A program made the position numbers and the translations under genes. The notes under the pieces are model-generated. The model did no database searches. It saw only the letters and a program-made list of their open reading frames with translations, and was not told the DNA's origin. From Aeromicrobium tamlense (GTDB lineage: Bacteria; Actinomycetota; Actinomycetes; Propionibacteriales; Nocardioidaceae): a stretch of DNA of 64,000 nucleotides. The stretch covers positions 62,001-126,000 of the forward strand of contig NZ_JACBZN010000001.1 of the NCBI RefSeq assembly GCF_013408555.1, written 5' to 3'. Of this stretch, positions 57,197 to 64,000 are shown piece after piece. Within the stretch, counting starts at the first letter, position 1, and every line of letters begins with the position of its first letter.

Positions 57197-58002
57197 CCGA
57201 GCAGATCTCCGAGACGCTGAGCGAGACCACGCTGGCCGAGCTCCGCGAACTCGCGGCGCGCTACCCGCAGTCGCGCAGCGCGCTGCTGCCGATGCTGCAC
57301 ATCGTGCAGTCCGTGCAGGGTCGCGTGACCTCCGAGGGCATCGAGGCGTGCGGGCAGATCCTGGGCCTCACCGAGGCCGAGGTCAGCGCCGTCGCCACCT
57401 TCTACACGATGTACAAGCGCCGTCCGATGGGCACGCACCACGTCGGCGTCTGCACCAACACGCTGTGCGCCGTGATGGGCGGCGACGAGATCTTCGAGCG
57501 TCTCTGCGGCCACCTCGACGTCGGCAACGACGAGACCACCGAGGACGGACAGGTCACGCTCGAGCGCGTCGAGTGCAACGCGGCCTGCGACTTCGCCCCG
57601 GTGATGATGGTCAACTGGGAGTTCTTCGACAACCAGACCCCCGACTCCGCGATCGACGTCGTCGACCGGCTCCGCGCCGGCGAGACCGTGCAGTCCACAC
57701 GCGGCGCCACGATCACCTCGTGGCGCGAGGCCGAGCGGGTCATCGGCGGCTTCGAGGACGGTCTGGTCGACGAGGGCCCCGCCGCGGGTCCCGCCTCGCT
57801 CGTGGGTCTCGAGATCGCCGACCAGCGCGGCTGGGCGGCCCCGCCGCTCGACGCGTCCGGCTCCGAGGCTCCGCCCGAGTCGGCCACCGAGGCCGTCGTC
57901 GAGGCGGACACGAGCCGCGCCGAGTCCGAGACCGTGGCCGACCAGACGGACACCGACGTCGAGGGTGGCGCCGACCTGCAGGAGAGCGAGGACACCGAAT
58001 GA
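57193..58002 (+). CDS. nuoE: NADH-quinone oxidoreductase subunit E with long acidic tail
   Basis: 269 residues. The thioredoxin-like 24-kDa domain fills residues 1 to about 160, with the N1a [2Fe-2S] cysteines in [12 protein letters not shown] and [10 protein letters not shown]. The remaining 110 residues are acidic and disordered (Glu, Asp, Ser, Thr, Ala), roughly doubling the usual tail. It is part of the NADH-dehydrogenase module with NuoF and NuoG. GTG 57193 overlaps nuoD, and nuoF begins in its last codon. Confidence 0.94.
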   Translation: MTEQISETLSETTLAELRELAARYPQSRSALLPMLHIVQSVQGRVTSEGIEACGQILGLTEAEVSAVATFYTMYKRRPMGTHHVGVCTNTLCAVMGGDEIFERLCGHLDVGNDETTEDGQVTLERVECNAACDFAPVMMVNWEFFDNQTPDSAIDVVDRLRAGETVQSTRGATITSWREAERVIGGFEDGLVDEGPAAGPASLVGLEIADQRGWAAPPLDASGSEAPPESATEAVVEADTSRAESETVADQTDTDVEGGADLQESEDTE

Positions 58003-59309
58003 CCGACGTGCTGACTCCGGTCCTCACCGCCAACTGGGCCGACGACCGCGCCTGGACGCTCGACGCCTACACGCAGCGCGGCGGCTACCGCGGCCTCGAG
58101 AAGGCCCTCACGATGGACCCCGACGCCATCATCGAGGAGGTCAAGGACGCCGGCCTGCGCGGTCGCGGCGGCGCCGGCTTCCCCACCGGCATGAAGTGGG
58201 GCTTCATCCCGCAGGACAACCCGAACCCGAAGTACCTCGTGGTCAACGCCGACGAGTCCGAGCCGGGCACCTGCAAGGACATCCCGCTCATGATGGCCAA
58301 CCCCCACGTGCTCGTGGAGGGCGTCATCATCGCCTCGCGCGCGATCCGCGCCCACACCGCGTTCATCTACGTGCGCGGCGAGGTGCTGCACGTGATCCGC
58401 CGCCTGCGCGCCGCGGTGCGCGAGGCCTACGAGGCCGGCCACCTGGGCCGCGACATCCACGGCAGCGGCTACGACCTCGACCTCATCGTCCACGCCGGGG
58501 CCGGCGCCTACATCTGCGGTGAGGAGACGGCGCTGCTCGACTCGCTCGAGGGACGCCGCGGCCAGCCCCGCCTGCGTCCGCCGTTCCCCGCGGTGGCGGG
58601 CCTCTACGCCTCGCCCACCGTGGTCAACAACGTCGAGTCCGTCGCCTCGGTGCCGGGCATCATCGCCGGCGGCGCCGACTGGTTCGCCTCGATGGGCACC
58701 GAGAAGTCCAAGGGCCACGGCATCTTCAGCCTCTCGGGTCACGTCGCGAAGCCGGGCCAGTACGAGGCCCCGTTGGGCATCACGCTGCGCGAGCTGCTCG
58801 AGCTCGGCGGCGGCATGCGCGAGGGCTCGGAGCTGAAGTTCTGGACCCCCGGCGGCTCGTCCACGCCGCTGCTCACGGCCGAGCACCTCGACGTCCCGCT
58901 GGACTTCGAGGGCGTCGGCGCGGCCGGCTCGATGCTGGGCACCCGCGCGCTGCAGATCTTCGACCAGACCACGTCGGTCGTGCGCTGCGTCCTGCGCTGG
59001 ACCGAGTTCTACAAGCACGAGTCCTGCGGCAAGTGCACCCCGTGCCGCGAGGGCACCTGGTGGCTCGTGCAGACGCTCCGCCGCATCGACGAGGGCAAGG
59101 GTCAGTCCGGCGACATCGAGCTGCTGCTCGACCTGTGCGACAACATCCTGGGCCGCGCGTTCTGCGCCCTCGGCGACGGCGCCACGAGCCCGATCACGTC
59201 GGCGATCCAGTACTTCCGCGAGGAGTTCGAGGCCGGCATGACCACGCCGAGCCGCGAGCTGTTCCCGCCCGCCGCCTCGACCCTGTTCGCGAAGGAGGCC
59301 GTCCGATGA
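57999..59309 (+). CDS. nuoF: NADH-quinone oxidoreductase subunit F
   Basis: 436 residues of the 51-kDa subunit. [18 protein letters not shown] is the NADH site, [12 protein letters not shown] and [19 protein letters not shown] are the FMN-binding segments, and [15 protein letters not shown] with a later cysteine in [10 protein letters not shown] binds the N3 [4Fe-4S] cluster. It takes hydride from NADH and feeds the iron-sulfur chain. 4-nt overlaps at both ends with nuoE and nuoG. Confidence 0.96.
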   Translation: MTDVLTPVLTANWADDRAWTLDAYTQRGGYRGLEKALTMDPDAIIEEVKDAGLRGRGGAGFPTGMKWGFIPQDNPNPKYLVVNADESEPGTCKDIPLMMANPHVLVEGVIIASRAIRAHTAFIYVRGEVLHVIRRLRAAVREAYEAGHLGRDIHGSGYDLDLIVHAGAGAYICGEETALLDSLEGRRGQPRLRPPFPAVAGLYASPTVVNNVESVASVPGIIAGGADWFASMGTEKSKGHGIFSLSGHVAKPGQYEAPLGITLRELLELGGGMREGSELKFWTPGGSSTPLLTAEHLDVPLDFEGVGAAGSMLGTRALQIFDQTTSVVRCVLRWTEFYKHESCGKCTPCREGTWWLVQTLRRIDEGKGQSGDIELLLDLCDNILGRAFCALGDGATSPITSAIQYFREEFEAGMTTPSRELFPPAASTLFAKEAVR

Positions 59310-61696
59310 CCGTCACCGAGCCGAACCCGACCGACACGACGCCCGTCGACCTGGTCACGCTGTCGATCGACGACGTCGAGGTCAGCGTCCCCAAGGGCAC
59401 GCTGGTGATCCGTGCGGCCGAGCTCATCGGCACCGAGATCCCGCGGTTCTGCGACCACCCGCTGCTCGCGCCCGTGGGCGCCTGCCGCCAGTGCCTCGTC
59501 GAGGTGCCCGACGCCGGCAACGGCCGCCCGATGCCGAAGCCGCAGGCCTCGTGCACGCTCGAGGTCGCGCCCGGCATGGTCGTGCGCACGCAGGTCACGT
59601 CGCCGGTCGCCGAGAAGGCCCAGGAGGGCATCCTCGAGTTCCTGCTGGCGAACCACCCGCTCGACTGCCCCGTCTGCGACAAGGGTGGCGAGTGCCCCCT
59701 GCAGAACCAGGCGCTGTCGCACGGCGCCTCGGAGTCGCGCTTCATCGAGACCAAGCGCCTGTTCCCCAAGCCCCTGCCGCTGTCGAGCAACGTCCTGCTC
59801 GACCGTGAGCGCTGCGTCCTGTGCCAGCGCTGCACCCGCTTCCAGTCCGAGATCGCGGGCGACCCGTTCATCGCGCTGCTCGAGCGCGGCGCCCAGCAGC
59901 AGATCGGCATCGCCGAGGACGTCCCGTTCGGCTCGTACTTCAGCGGCAACACGATCCAGATCTGCCCGGTGGGCGCGCTCACCAGCGCCGACTACCGCTT
60001 CCGCTCGCGCCCGTTCGACCTCATCAGCGTCCCGTCGGTCGCCGAGCACGACGCGTGCGGCTCGGCCATCCGCGTCGACCACCGCCGCGGCAAGGTCATG
60101 CGCCGCCTCGCCGGCGACGACCCCGAGGTCAACGAGGAGTGGATCACCGACAAGGACCGCTTCGCGTTCACGTGGTCGCGCCAGGCCGACCGGCTCACCA
60201 CGCCGCTCGTGCGCAACCCCGAGACGGGCGAGCTCGAGCCCACGTCGTGGCCCGGAGCCCTCGCCGTCGCGGCGCGCGGACTCGCGGCCGCTGCCGGCAA
60301 GGCCGTCCTGACCGGCGGCCGCCTCACGGTCGAGGACGCGTACGCGTACGCCAAGTTCGCCCGGGTCGCGCTCGGCACGAACAACATCGACTTCCGCACG
60401 CGGGCCACCGCCAAGGAGGAGACCGAGTTCCTCGCCGCCAAGGTCGCCGGCACGCCTGCGAGCGTCCGATTCGCCGACCTCGAGAAGGCGTCCACGGTCG
60501 TCCTGGTGGGCCTCGAGCCCGAGGACGAGGCCGGGGCGCTGTTCCTGCGCCTGCGCAAGGCCAGCCGCAAGGGCGTCAAGGTCGTCGCCCTCGGCACGCA
60601 CACCACGCGGGGCCTGTCGAAGATGAGTGGCACGCTCGTCCCGACGATCCCCGGCCAGGAGCCCGCGGCGCTGGCCGAGCTGGCCCTCGAGCCCGGCGCG
60701 ATCATCCTGGCCGGCGAGCGCCTCGCCACGGTCCCCGGCGGTCTCTCCGCCGTCGCCGCCAAGGCCACCGAGACCGGCGCCCGCTGGGCCTGGGTCCCGC
60801 GCCGCGCCGGCGACCGCTCGGCGCTCGACGCCGGCTGCCTGCCCACCCTGCTGCCCGGCGGTCGCCCGGTCGCCTCGGCCGAGGCGCGTGCCGACGTCGC
60901 CGCCGACTGGGGCGTCCCGAGCCTGCCCGACGAGGCCGGCCTCGACACCGACGCGATCATCGCGGCCGCGGCCGCCGGTGAGCTCGGCGCGCTCGTCGTG
61001 GGCGGCGTCGACCTCGACGACCTCGCCGATCCGTCGGCCGCCCGCGAGGCGCTGCGGGTCGTCGACTTCGTCGTCAGCCTCGAGGTCCGCGAGTCCGCCG
61101 TCACCGCGCTGGCCGACGTGGTCCTGCCCGTCGCGCCTCCGGTCGAGAAGGCCGGCACGTTCGTGAACTGGGAGGGTCGCCCGCGGCCCTTCGCGAAGGT
61201 CCTGATCGATTCGCCTGCTCTTCCCGACGTGCGGGTCCTGGCCGGCATCGCCGAGGAGCTGGGTCGCCCGATCGGCATCCGCACGGTCGACGAGGCCGCC
61301 GCCGAGTGGCACGAGCTCGGGCCGTGGGACGGCAAGCGCGCCGCCTTCCGCGCCCGCAAGCAGGCCGCCGCCAAGTCCACCGCGCAGAAGGTCGTGCTCG
61401 ACACCTGGAAGCAGCTCGTCGACGACGGCCGCCTCCAGGACGGCGCCGACCACTACCGCCAGACCGCGCGCGTCCCGGTGCTGAGGGCCAGCGAGGCCAC
61501 GCTGCTCGCTGCCGGCGTCGCCCCGGGCGCCGAGGCCACCCTGACCGGGCCCTCGGGCTCCGCCTCGTTCGTCGCGGAGGCCGCCTTCATGCCCGACGGC
61601 GTCGTCTGGGCGCCCACGAACTCCGGCGTCCACCTCGGCGCCGCCCTCGGAGCCGGGCACGGCGCCCGCGTCGTCCTCTCGGGAGGCACCGCATGA
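59306..61696 (+). CDS. nuoG: NADH-quinone oxidoreductase subunit G
   Basis: 796 residues. The N-terminal region binds N1b ([20 protein letters not shown]), N5 ([17 protein letters not shown]) and N4 ([13 protein letters not shown], then ICPVGAL). The C-terminal two thirds form a molybdopterin-oxidoreductase-like fold without molybdenum ligands. The end is Ala-rich ([29 protein letters not shown]). The stop overlaps the third copy of the 27-codon element rather than nuoH directly, the only break in nuo gene contiguity here. Confidence 0.95.
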   Translation: MTVTEPNPTDTTPVDLVTLSIDDVEVSVPKGTLVIRAAELIGTEIPRFCDHPLLAPVGACRQCLVEVPDAGNGRPMPKPQASCTLEVAPGMVVRTQVTSPVAEKAQEGILEFLLANHPLDCPVCDKGGECPLQNQALSHGASESRFIETKRLFPKPLPLSSNVLLDRERCVLCQRCTRFQSEIAGDPFIALLERGAQQQIGIAEDVPFGSYFSGNTIQICPVGALTSADYRFRSRPFDLISVPSVAEHDACGSAIRVDHRRGKVMRRLAGDDPEVNEEWITDKDRFAFTWSRQADRLTTPLVRNPETGELEPTSWPGALAVAARGLAAAAGKAVLTGGRLTVEDAYAYAKFARVALGTNNIDFRTRATAKEETEFLAAKVAGTPASVRFADLEKASTVVLVGLEPEDEAGALFLRLRKASRKGVKVVALGTHTTRGLSKMSGTLVPTIPGQEPAALAELALEPGAIILAGERLATVPGGLSAVAAKATETGARWAWVPRRAGDRSALDAGCLPTLLPGGRPVASAEARADVAADWGVPSLPDEAGLDTDAIIAAAAAGELGALVVGGVDLDDLADPSAAREALRVVDFVVSLEVRESAVTALADVVLPVAPPVEKAGTFVNWEGRPRPFAKVLIDSPALPDVRVLAGIAEELGRPIGIRTVDEAAAEWHELGPWDGKRAAFRARKQAAAKSTAQKVVLDTWKQLVDDGRLQDGADHYRQTARVPVLRASEATLLAAGVAPGAEATLTGPSGSASFVAEAAFMPDGVVWAPTNSGVHLGAALGAGHGARVVLSGGTA

Positions 61697-61776
61697 GCGA
61701 GCGCCAGCGAGCGAGCATGGGACACCTCATGCCGTCGCCGACCTATCGTCGTTTCTCTTGGGAGGTGGCGGCATGA
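61693..61776 (+). repeat. MIRU-like 84-bp intergenic element, copy 3 (nuoG-nuoH)
   Basis: From the ATGA that ends nuoG to the ATGA that starts nuoH. Close to copy 2. It carries GGGAGGTGG as the nuoH ribosome site. Confidence 0.9.
61693..61776 (+). CDS. 27-residue mini-ORF of MIRU-like element, copy 3
   Basis: Starts [18 protein letters not shown] and continues with RRFS, then WEV and two Ala. Same length as copies 1 and 2, sharing MSERQR, MGHLMP and RFS with copy 2. Frames overlap those of nuoG and nuoH by 4 nt each. Confidence 0.65.
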   Translation: MSERQRASMGHLMPSPTYRRFSWEVAA

Positions 61777-63035
61777 GCGAGCTGTTCGGCAACGATCCCT
61801 GGTGGGTGGTGGCCCTCAAGGCCCTGCTGATCTTCGTGTTCCTGGTGCTCTACACGCTGTTCAACATCTGGTTCGAGCGTCGCGTCGTGGCCCGCATGCA
61901 GCACCGCATCGGCCCCAACGTGAACGGCCCCTTCGGCCTGCTGCAGAGCCTCGCCGACGGCGTGAAGCTGGGCCTCAAGGAGGAGATCTTCCCCAAGGCC
62001 GCCGACAAGGTCGTCTACTACGTCGCCCCGATCATCGCGGTGGTGCCGTCGTTCCTGGCCTGGGCGGTCATCCCGTTCGGCCCGGTGGTGAACTTCTTCG
62101 GCGAGGAGACGCCGCTGCAGCTGACCGACCTGCCCGTCGCGGTGCTCTACATCCTGGCCGTCACCTCGGTCGGCGTGTACGGCATCGTGCTGGCCGGCTG
62201 GTCCTCCGGCTCGATCTACGCCCTGCTCGGCGGCCTGCGCTCGAGCGCCCAGGTGATCAGCTACGAGGTGGCGATGGGCCTGTCGCTCGTCGCGGTGTTC
62301 ATCTACGCCGGCTCGATGTCGACGTCGGAGATCGTGGCGGCCCAGGAGGACATCTGGTTCTTCATCCCGCTGCTGCCGTCGTTCATCATCTACGTCATCG
62401 CGATGGTCGGCGAGACCAACCGCGCCCCCTTCGACCTGCCCGAGGCCGAGGGCGAGCTGGTCGGTGGCTTCCACACCGAGTACTCGTCGTTCAAGTTCGC
62501 GATGTTCTTCCTGGCCGAGTACATCAACATGGTCACCGTCGCGGCGCTGGCCACCACGATGTTCCTCGGCGGCTGGCGCGCCCCGTTCGGCATCGCCCAG
62601 ATCTGGGAGGGCGCGAACGAGGGCTACTGGCCCGTCCTGTGGTTCTTCCTCAAGACGCTCGGCTTCATCTTCATGTACATCTGGCTGCGTGGCACCCTGC
62701 CCCGCATGCGCTACGACCAGTTCATGCACTTCGGCTGGAAGTGGCTCATCCCGATCGCGCTGGGCTGGATCGTCGCGCTGGCGTTCATCCGCAAGCTCCA
62801 GGTCGAGGACATGCTCGACCAGAACGCCATGCTGATCGCCGCGGCGGTCGCCGGCGCGCTGCTCATCGTCACCTTCTTCCTGCCCTCGCGGGACGACGAG
62901 GACGAGGAGCCCGAGCCGGAGCCCGCGGAGTTCGACGCCTTCGCCGGCGGCTACCCGGTGCCGCCGCTGCCCTCGCAGCGCGCCACCGCTTCCTCCGCAC
63001 CGACCACCTCGCAACCCACCGATGGGGGAGTGTGA
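61773..63035 (+). CDS. nuoH: NADH-quinone oxidoreductase subunit H
   Basis: 420 residues, eight helices. [31 protein letters not shown] is the signature loop next to the quinone tunnel (split by family-typical positions), and [31 protein letters not shown] the second conserved loop. The C-terminal 70 residues are a Glu/Pro-rich cytoplasmic tail not found in E. coli NuoH. I use ATG 61773, which overlaps the mini-ORF stop; the upstream in-frame GTG lies inside the element. NuoI begins 2 nt after the stop. Confidence 0.95.
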   Translation: MSELFGNDPWWVVALKALLIFVFLVLYTLFNIWFERRVVARMQHRIGPNVNGPFGLLQSLADGVKLGLKEEIFPKAADKVVYYVAPIIAVVPSFLAWAVIPFGPVVNFFGEETPLQLTDLPVAVLYILAVTSVGVYGIVLAGWSSGSIYALLGGLRSSAQVISYEVAMGLSLVAVFIYAGSMSTSEIVAAQEDIWFFIPLLPSFIIYVIAMVGETNRAPFDLPEAEGELVGGFHTEYSSFKFAMFFLAEYINMVTVAALATTMFLGGWRAPFGIAQIWEGANEGYWPVLWFFLKTLGFIFMYIWLRGTLPRMRYDQFMHFGWKWLIPIALGWIVALAFIRKLQVEDMLDQNAMLIAAAVAGALLIVTFFLPSRDDEDEEPEPEPAEFDAFAGGYPVPPLPSQRATASSAPTTSQPTDGGV

Positions 63036-63037
63036 CC

Positions 63038-63592
63038 ATGACGACGCTCAAGGAGACGCTCTGGGACCCGATCGCCGGCTTCGGCGTGACGTTCCGGACG
63101 ATGTTCAAGAAGCCCGTCACCGAGAAGTACCCGTTCGAGAAGGTGCCCACGGCGCCGCGCTTCCACGGACGTCACCAGCTCAACCGCTGGCCCGACGGCC
63201 TGGAGAAGTGCGTCGGCTGCGAGCTGTGCGCCTGGGCATGCCCCGCCGACGCGATCTACGTCGAGGGCGCCAGCAACACCGAGGACGAGCGCTTCAGCCC
63301 CGGTGAGCGGTACGGCCGCGTCTACCAGATCAACTACCTGCGCTGCATCCTGTGCGGCCTGTGCATCGAGGCCTGCCCCACGCGCGCGCTGACGATGACC
63401 AACGAGTACGAGCTGGCCGACGACAACCGCGCCGACCTGATCTACGAGAAGTCCGACCTGCTGGCGCCGCTGCTGCCCGGCATGGTCGAGCCGCCGCACG
63501 AGATGCTCATCAGCGACGACCACACGGACTACTACCGCGGGAAGTCGCTGCCGATCGTCGAGACCACGAGCGGCACGGAGGCGACCTCGTGA
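63038..63592 (+). CDS. nuoI: NADH-quinone oxidoreductase subunit I
   Basis: 184 residues of the 23-kDa subunit. Two [4Fe-4S] motifs, [12 protein letters not shown] and [12 protein letters not shown], hold clusters N6a and N6b, preceded by the amphipathic helix [17 protein letters not shown] 63038 has GGGGGAG 7 nt upstream. GTG 63032, overlapping the nuoH stop, is less likely because the ribosome site would be too close. The end overlaps nuoJ (GTGA). Confidence 0.95.
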   Translation: MTTLKETLWDPIAGFGVTFRTMFKKPVTEKYPFEKVPTAPRFHGRHQLNRWPDGLEKCVGCELCAWACPADAIYVEGASNTEDERFSPGERYGRVYQINYLRCILCGLCIEACPTRALTMTNEYELADDNRADLIYEKSDLLAPLLPGMVEPPHEMLISDDHTDYYRGKSLPIVETTSGTEATS

Positions 63593-64000
63593 CGGCGTTC
63601 TGGATCCTCGCCCCGGTCATGGTGCTGGCGGCGATGGGCCTGATCTTCGCGCGCAAGGCCGTGCACGCGGCGCTGTGCCTGGCGGTCGTCATGATCAGCC
63701 TCGCGATGCTCTATGCGGCGCAGGGCGCCCCGTTCCTGTTCGCGGTGCAGATCATCGTCTACACCGGCGCGATCATGATGCTGTTCCTGTTCGTGCTGAT
63801 GCTCGTGGGCGTCGAGACCGCCGACTCGGTCGTCGAGACGATCAAGGGCCAGCGCGCGGCCGCCGTGGTCGTGGGCATCCTGTTCGCGCTCGTGCTGGCC
63901 CTCGCGGTCGCGCAGTCGGTCTCCTCGGCGGTCGTCGGCATCGGCGAGGCCAACGCGAACGGCAACGTGCACGGACTCGCCTCGCTGCTGTTCAGCAAGT
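63589..64000 (+). CDS. nuoJ: NADH-quinone oxidoreductase subunit J, N-terminal part
   Basis: The first 137 residues of NuoJ, cut by the right edge. [29 protein letters not shown] is the first helix pair, and [23 protein letters not shown] contains the pi-bulge helix, typical of ND6, that links the quinone site to the proton pumps. It overlaps nuoI by 4 nt. The remaining pump subunits (nuoK-N) should follow outside the window. Confidence 0.92.
   Translation, partial: MTAFWILAPVMVLAAMGLIFARKAVHAALCLAVVMISLAMLYAAQGAPFLFAVQIIVYTGAIMMLFLFVLMLVGVETADSVVETIKGQRAAAVVVGILFALVLALAVAQSVSSAVVGIGEANANGNVHGLASLLFSK

Noticed and set aside
59102..61660. Reverse-strand open frame of 852 codons opposite nuoG
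   Set aside because: Antisense shadow of nuoG, with no recognisable domain.

Overview
The window is 64 kb of GC-rich chromosome from an actinobacterium. Gene content, heavy use of GTG starts, 4-nt ATGA/GTGA overlaps in operons and many apparently leaderless genes point to the Nocardioidaceae (Aeromicrobium or Nocardioides type). That placement is inference from protein character, since there is no rRNA here. The gene order (Ppx, TIM-barrel isomerase, proC, small HTH, 33-aa ribosomal peptide, epimerase, acyltransferase, HAD hydrolase, glutaredoxin, hemA-C-D-B, hemL, phosphatase, TlpA, CcdA, ResB, CcsB, DUF4229, menA/menE, menC, menD, menG) follows, as I remember it, the Rv0495c-Rv0558 block of Mycobacterium tuberculosis. 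Most of the window is therefore a conserved core neighbourhood. I see no prophage, CRISPR array, insertion-sequence transposase, rRNA or tRNA.

Layout. 1-9.4 kb: the start of radA, two VOC-fold proteins, a cysteine-rich protein, a degenerate acyltransferase-SGNH protein, Ppx, a sugar isomerase-like protein, an SBF-like transporter, a LOG protein, ProC and AcuC. 9.5-13.7 kb: an HTH protein behind a 5' hairpin, the bS22-like peptide, an epimerase, an acyltransferase with a histone-H1-like tail, and a membrane protein overlapping a sigma factor. 13.7-20 kb: a secreted lysine-rich protein, MmpL/TetR, a HAD phosphatase, an acyl-CoA ligase and a glutaredoxin. 20-23.5 kb: a pyruvyltransferase-like protein and an intact acyltransferase-SGNH protein. 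23.6-30.7 kb: rex-hemA-hemC-hemD and hemB-hemL. 30.7-37.2 kb: a phosphatase, cytochrome c maturation (system II) and an ABC exporter. 37.3-44.3 kb: small membrane proteins, a Cds1-like enzyme and most menaquinone genes. 44.3-53.2 kb: an alcohol/aldehyde oxidation pair, a secreted propeller, an SGNH hydrolase, a winged-helix protein, a HipA-like kinase with DUF3037, and isochorismate synthase. 53.4-64 kb: menG, then nuoA-nuoJ (nuoJ cut by the right edge).

The genes form a coherent respiratory block: haem synthesis, cytochrome c assembly, menaquinone synthesis and complex I. Rex is encoded here, and Rex-type operators lie in front of both rex-hemACD and nuoA, so NADH/NAD+ sensing probably ties haem supply to complex I.

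The most unusual feature is a family of three 84-bp elements at 19749, 24295 and 61693. Each begins on the ATGA that ends the upstream gene and ends on the ATGA that starts the downstream gene. Each encodes the same kind of 27-residue peptide. The architecture matches the MIRU elements described in mycobacteria, but with a different peptide. A second family of nested palindromes occurs at 28275-28360 and 40929-41072. Seventeen gene starts have a TANNNT-like -10 box exactly 6-8 nt upstream, which argues for widespread leaderless transcription and fixes several start codons.
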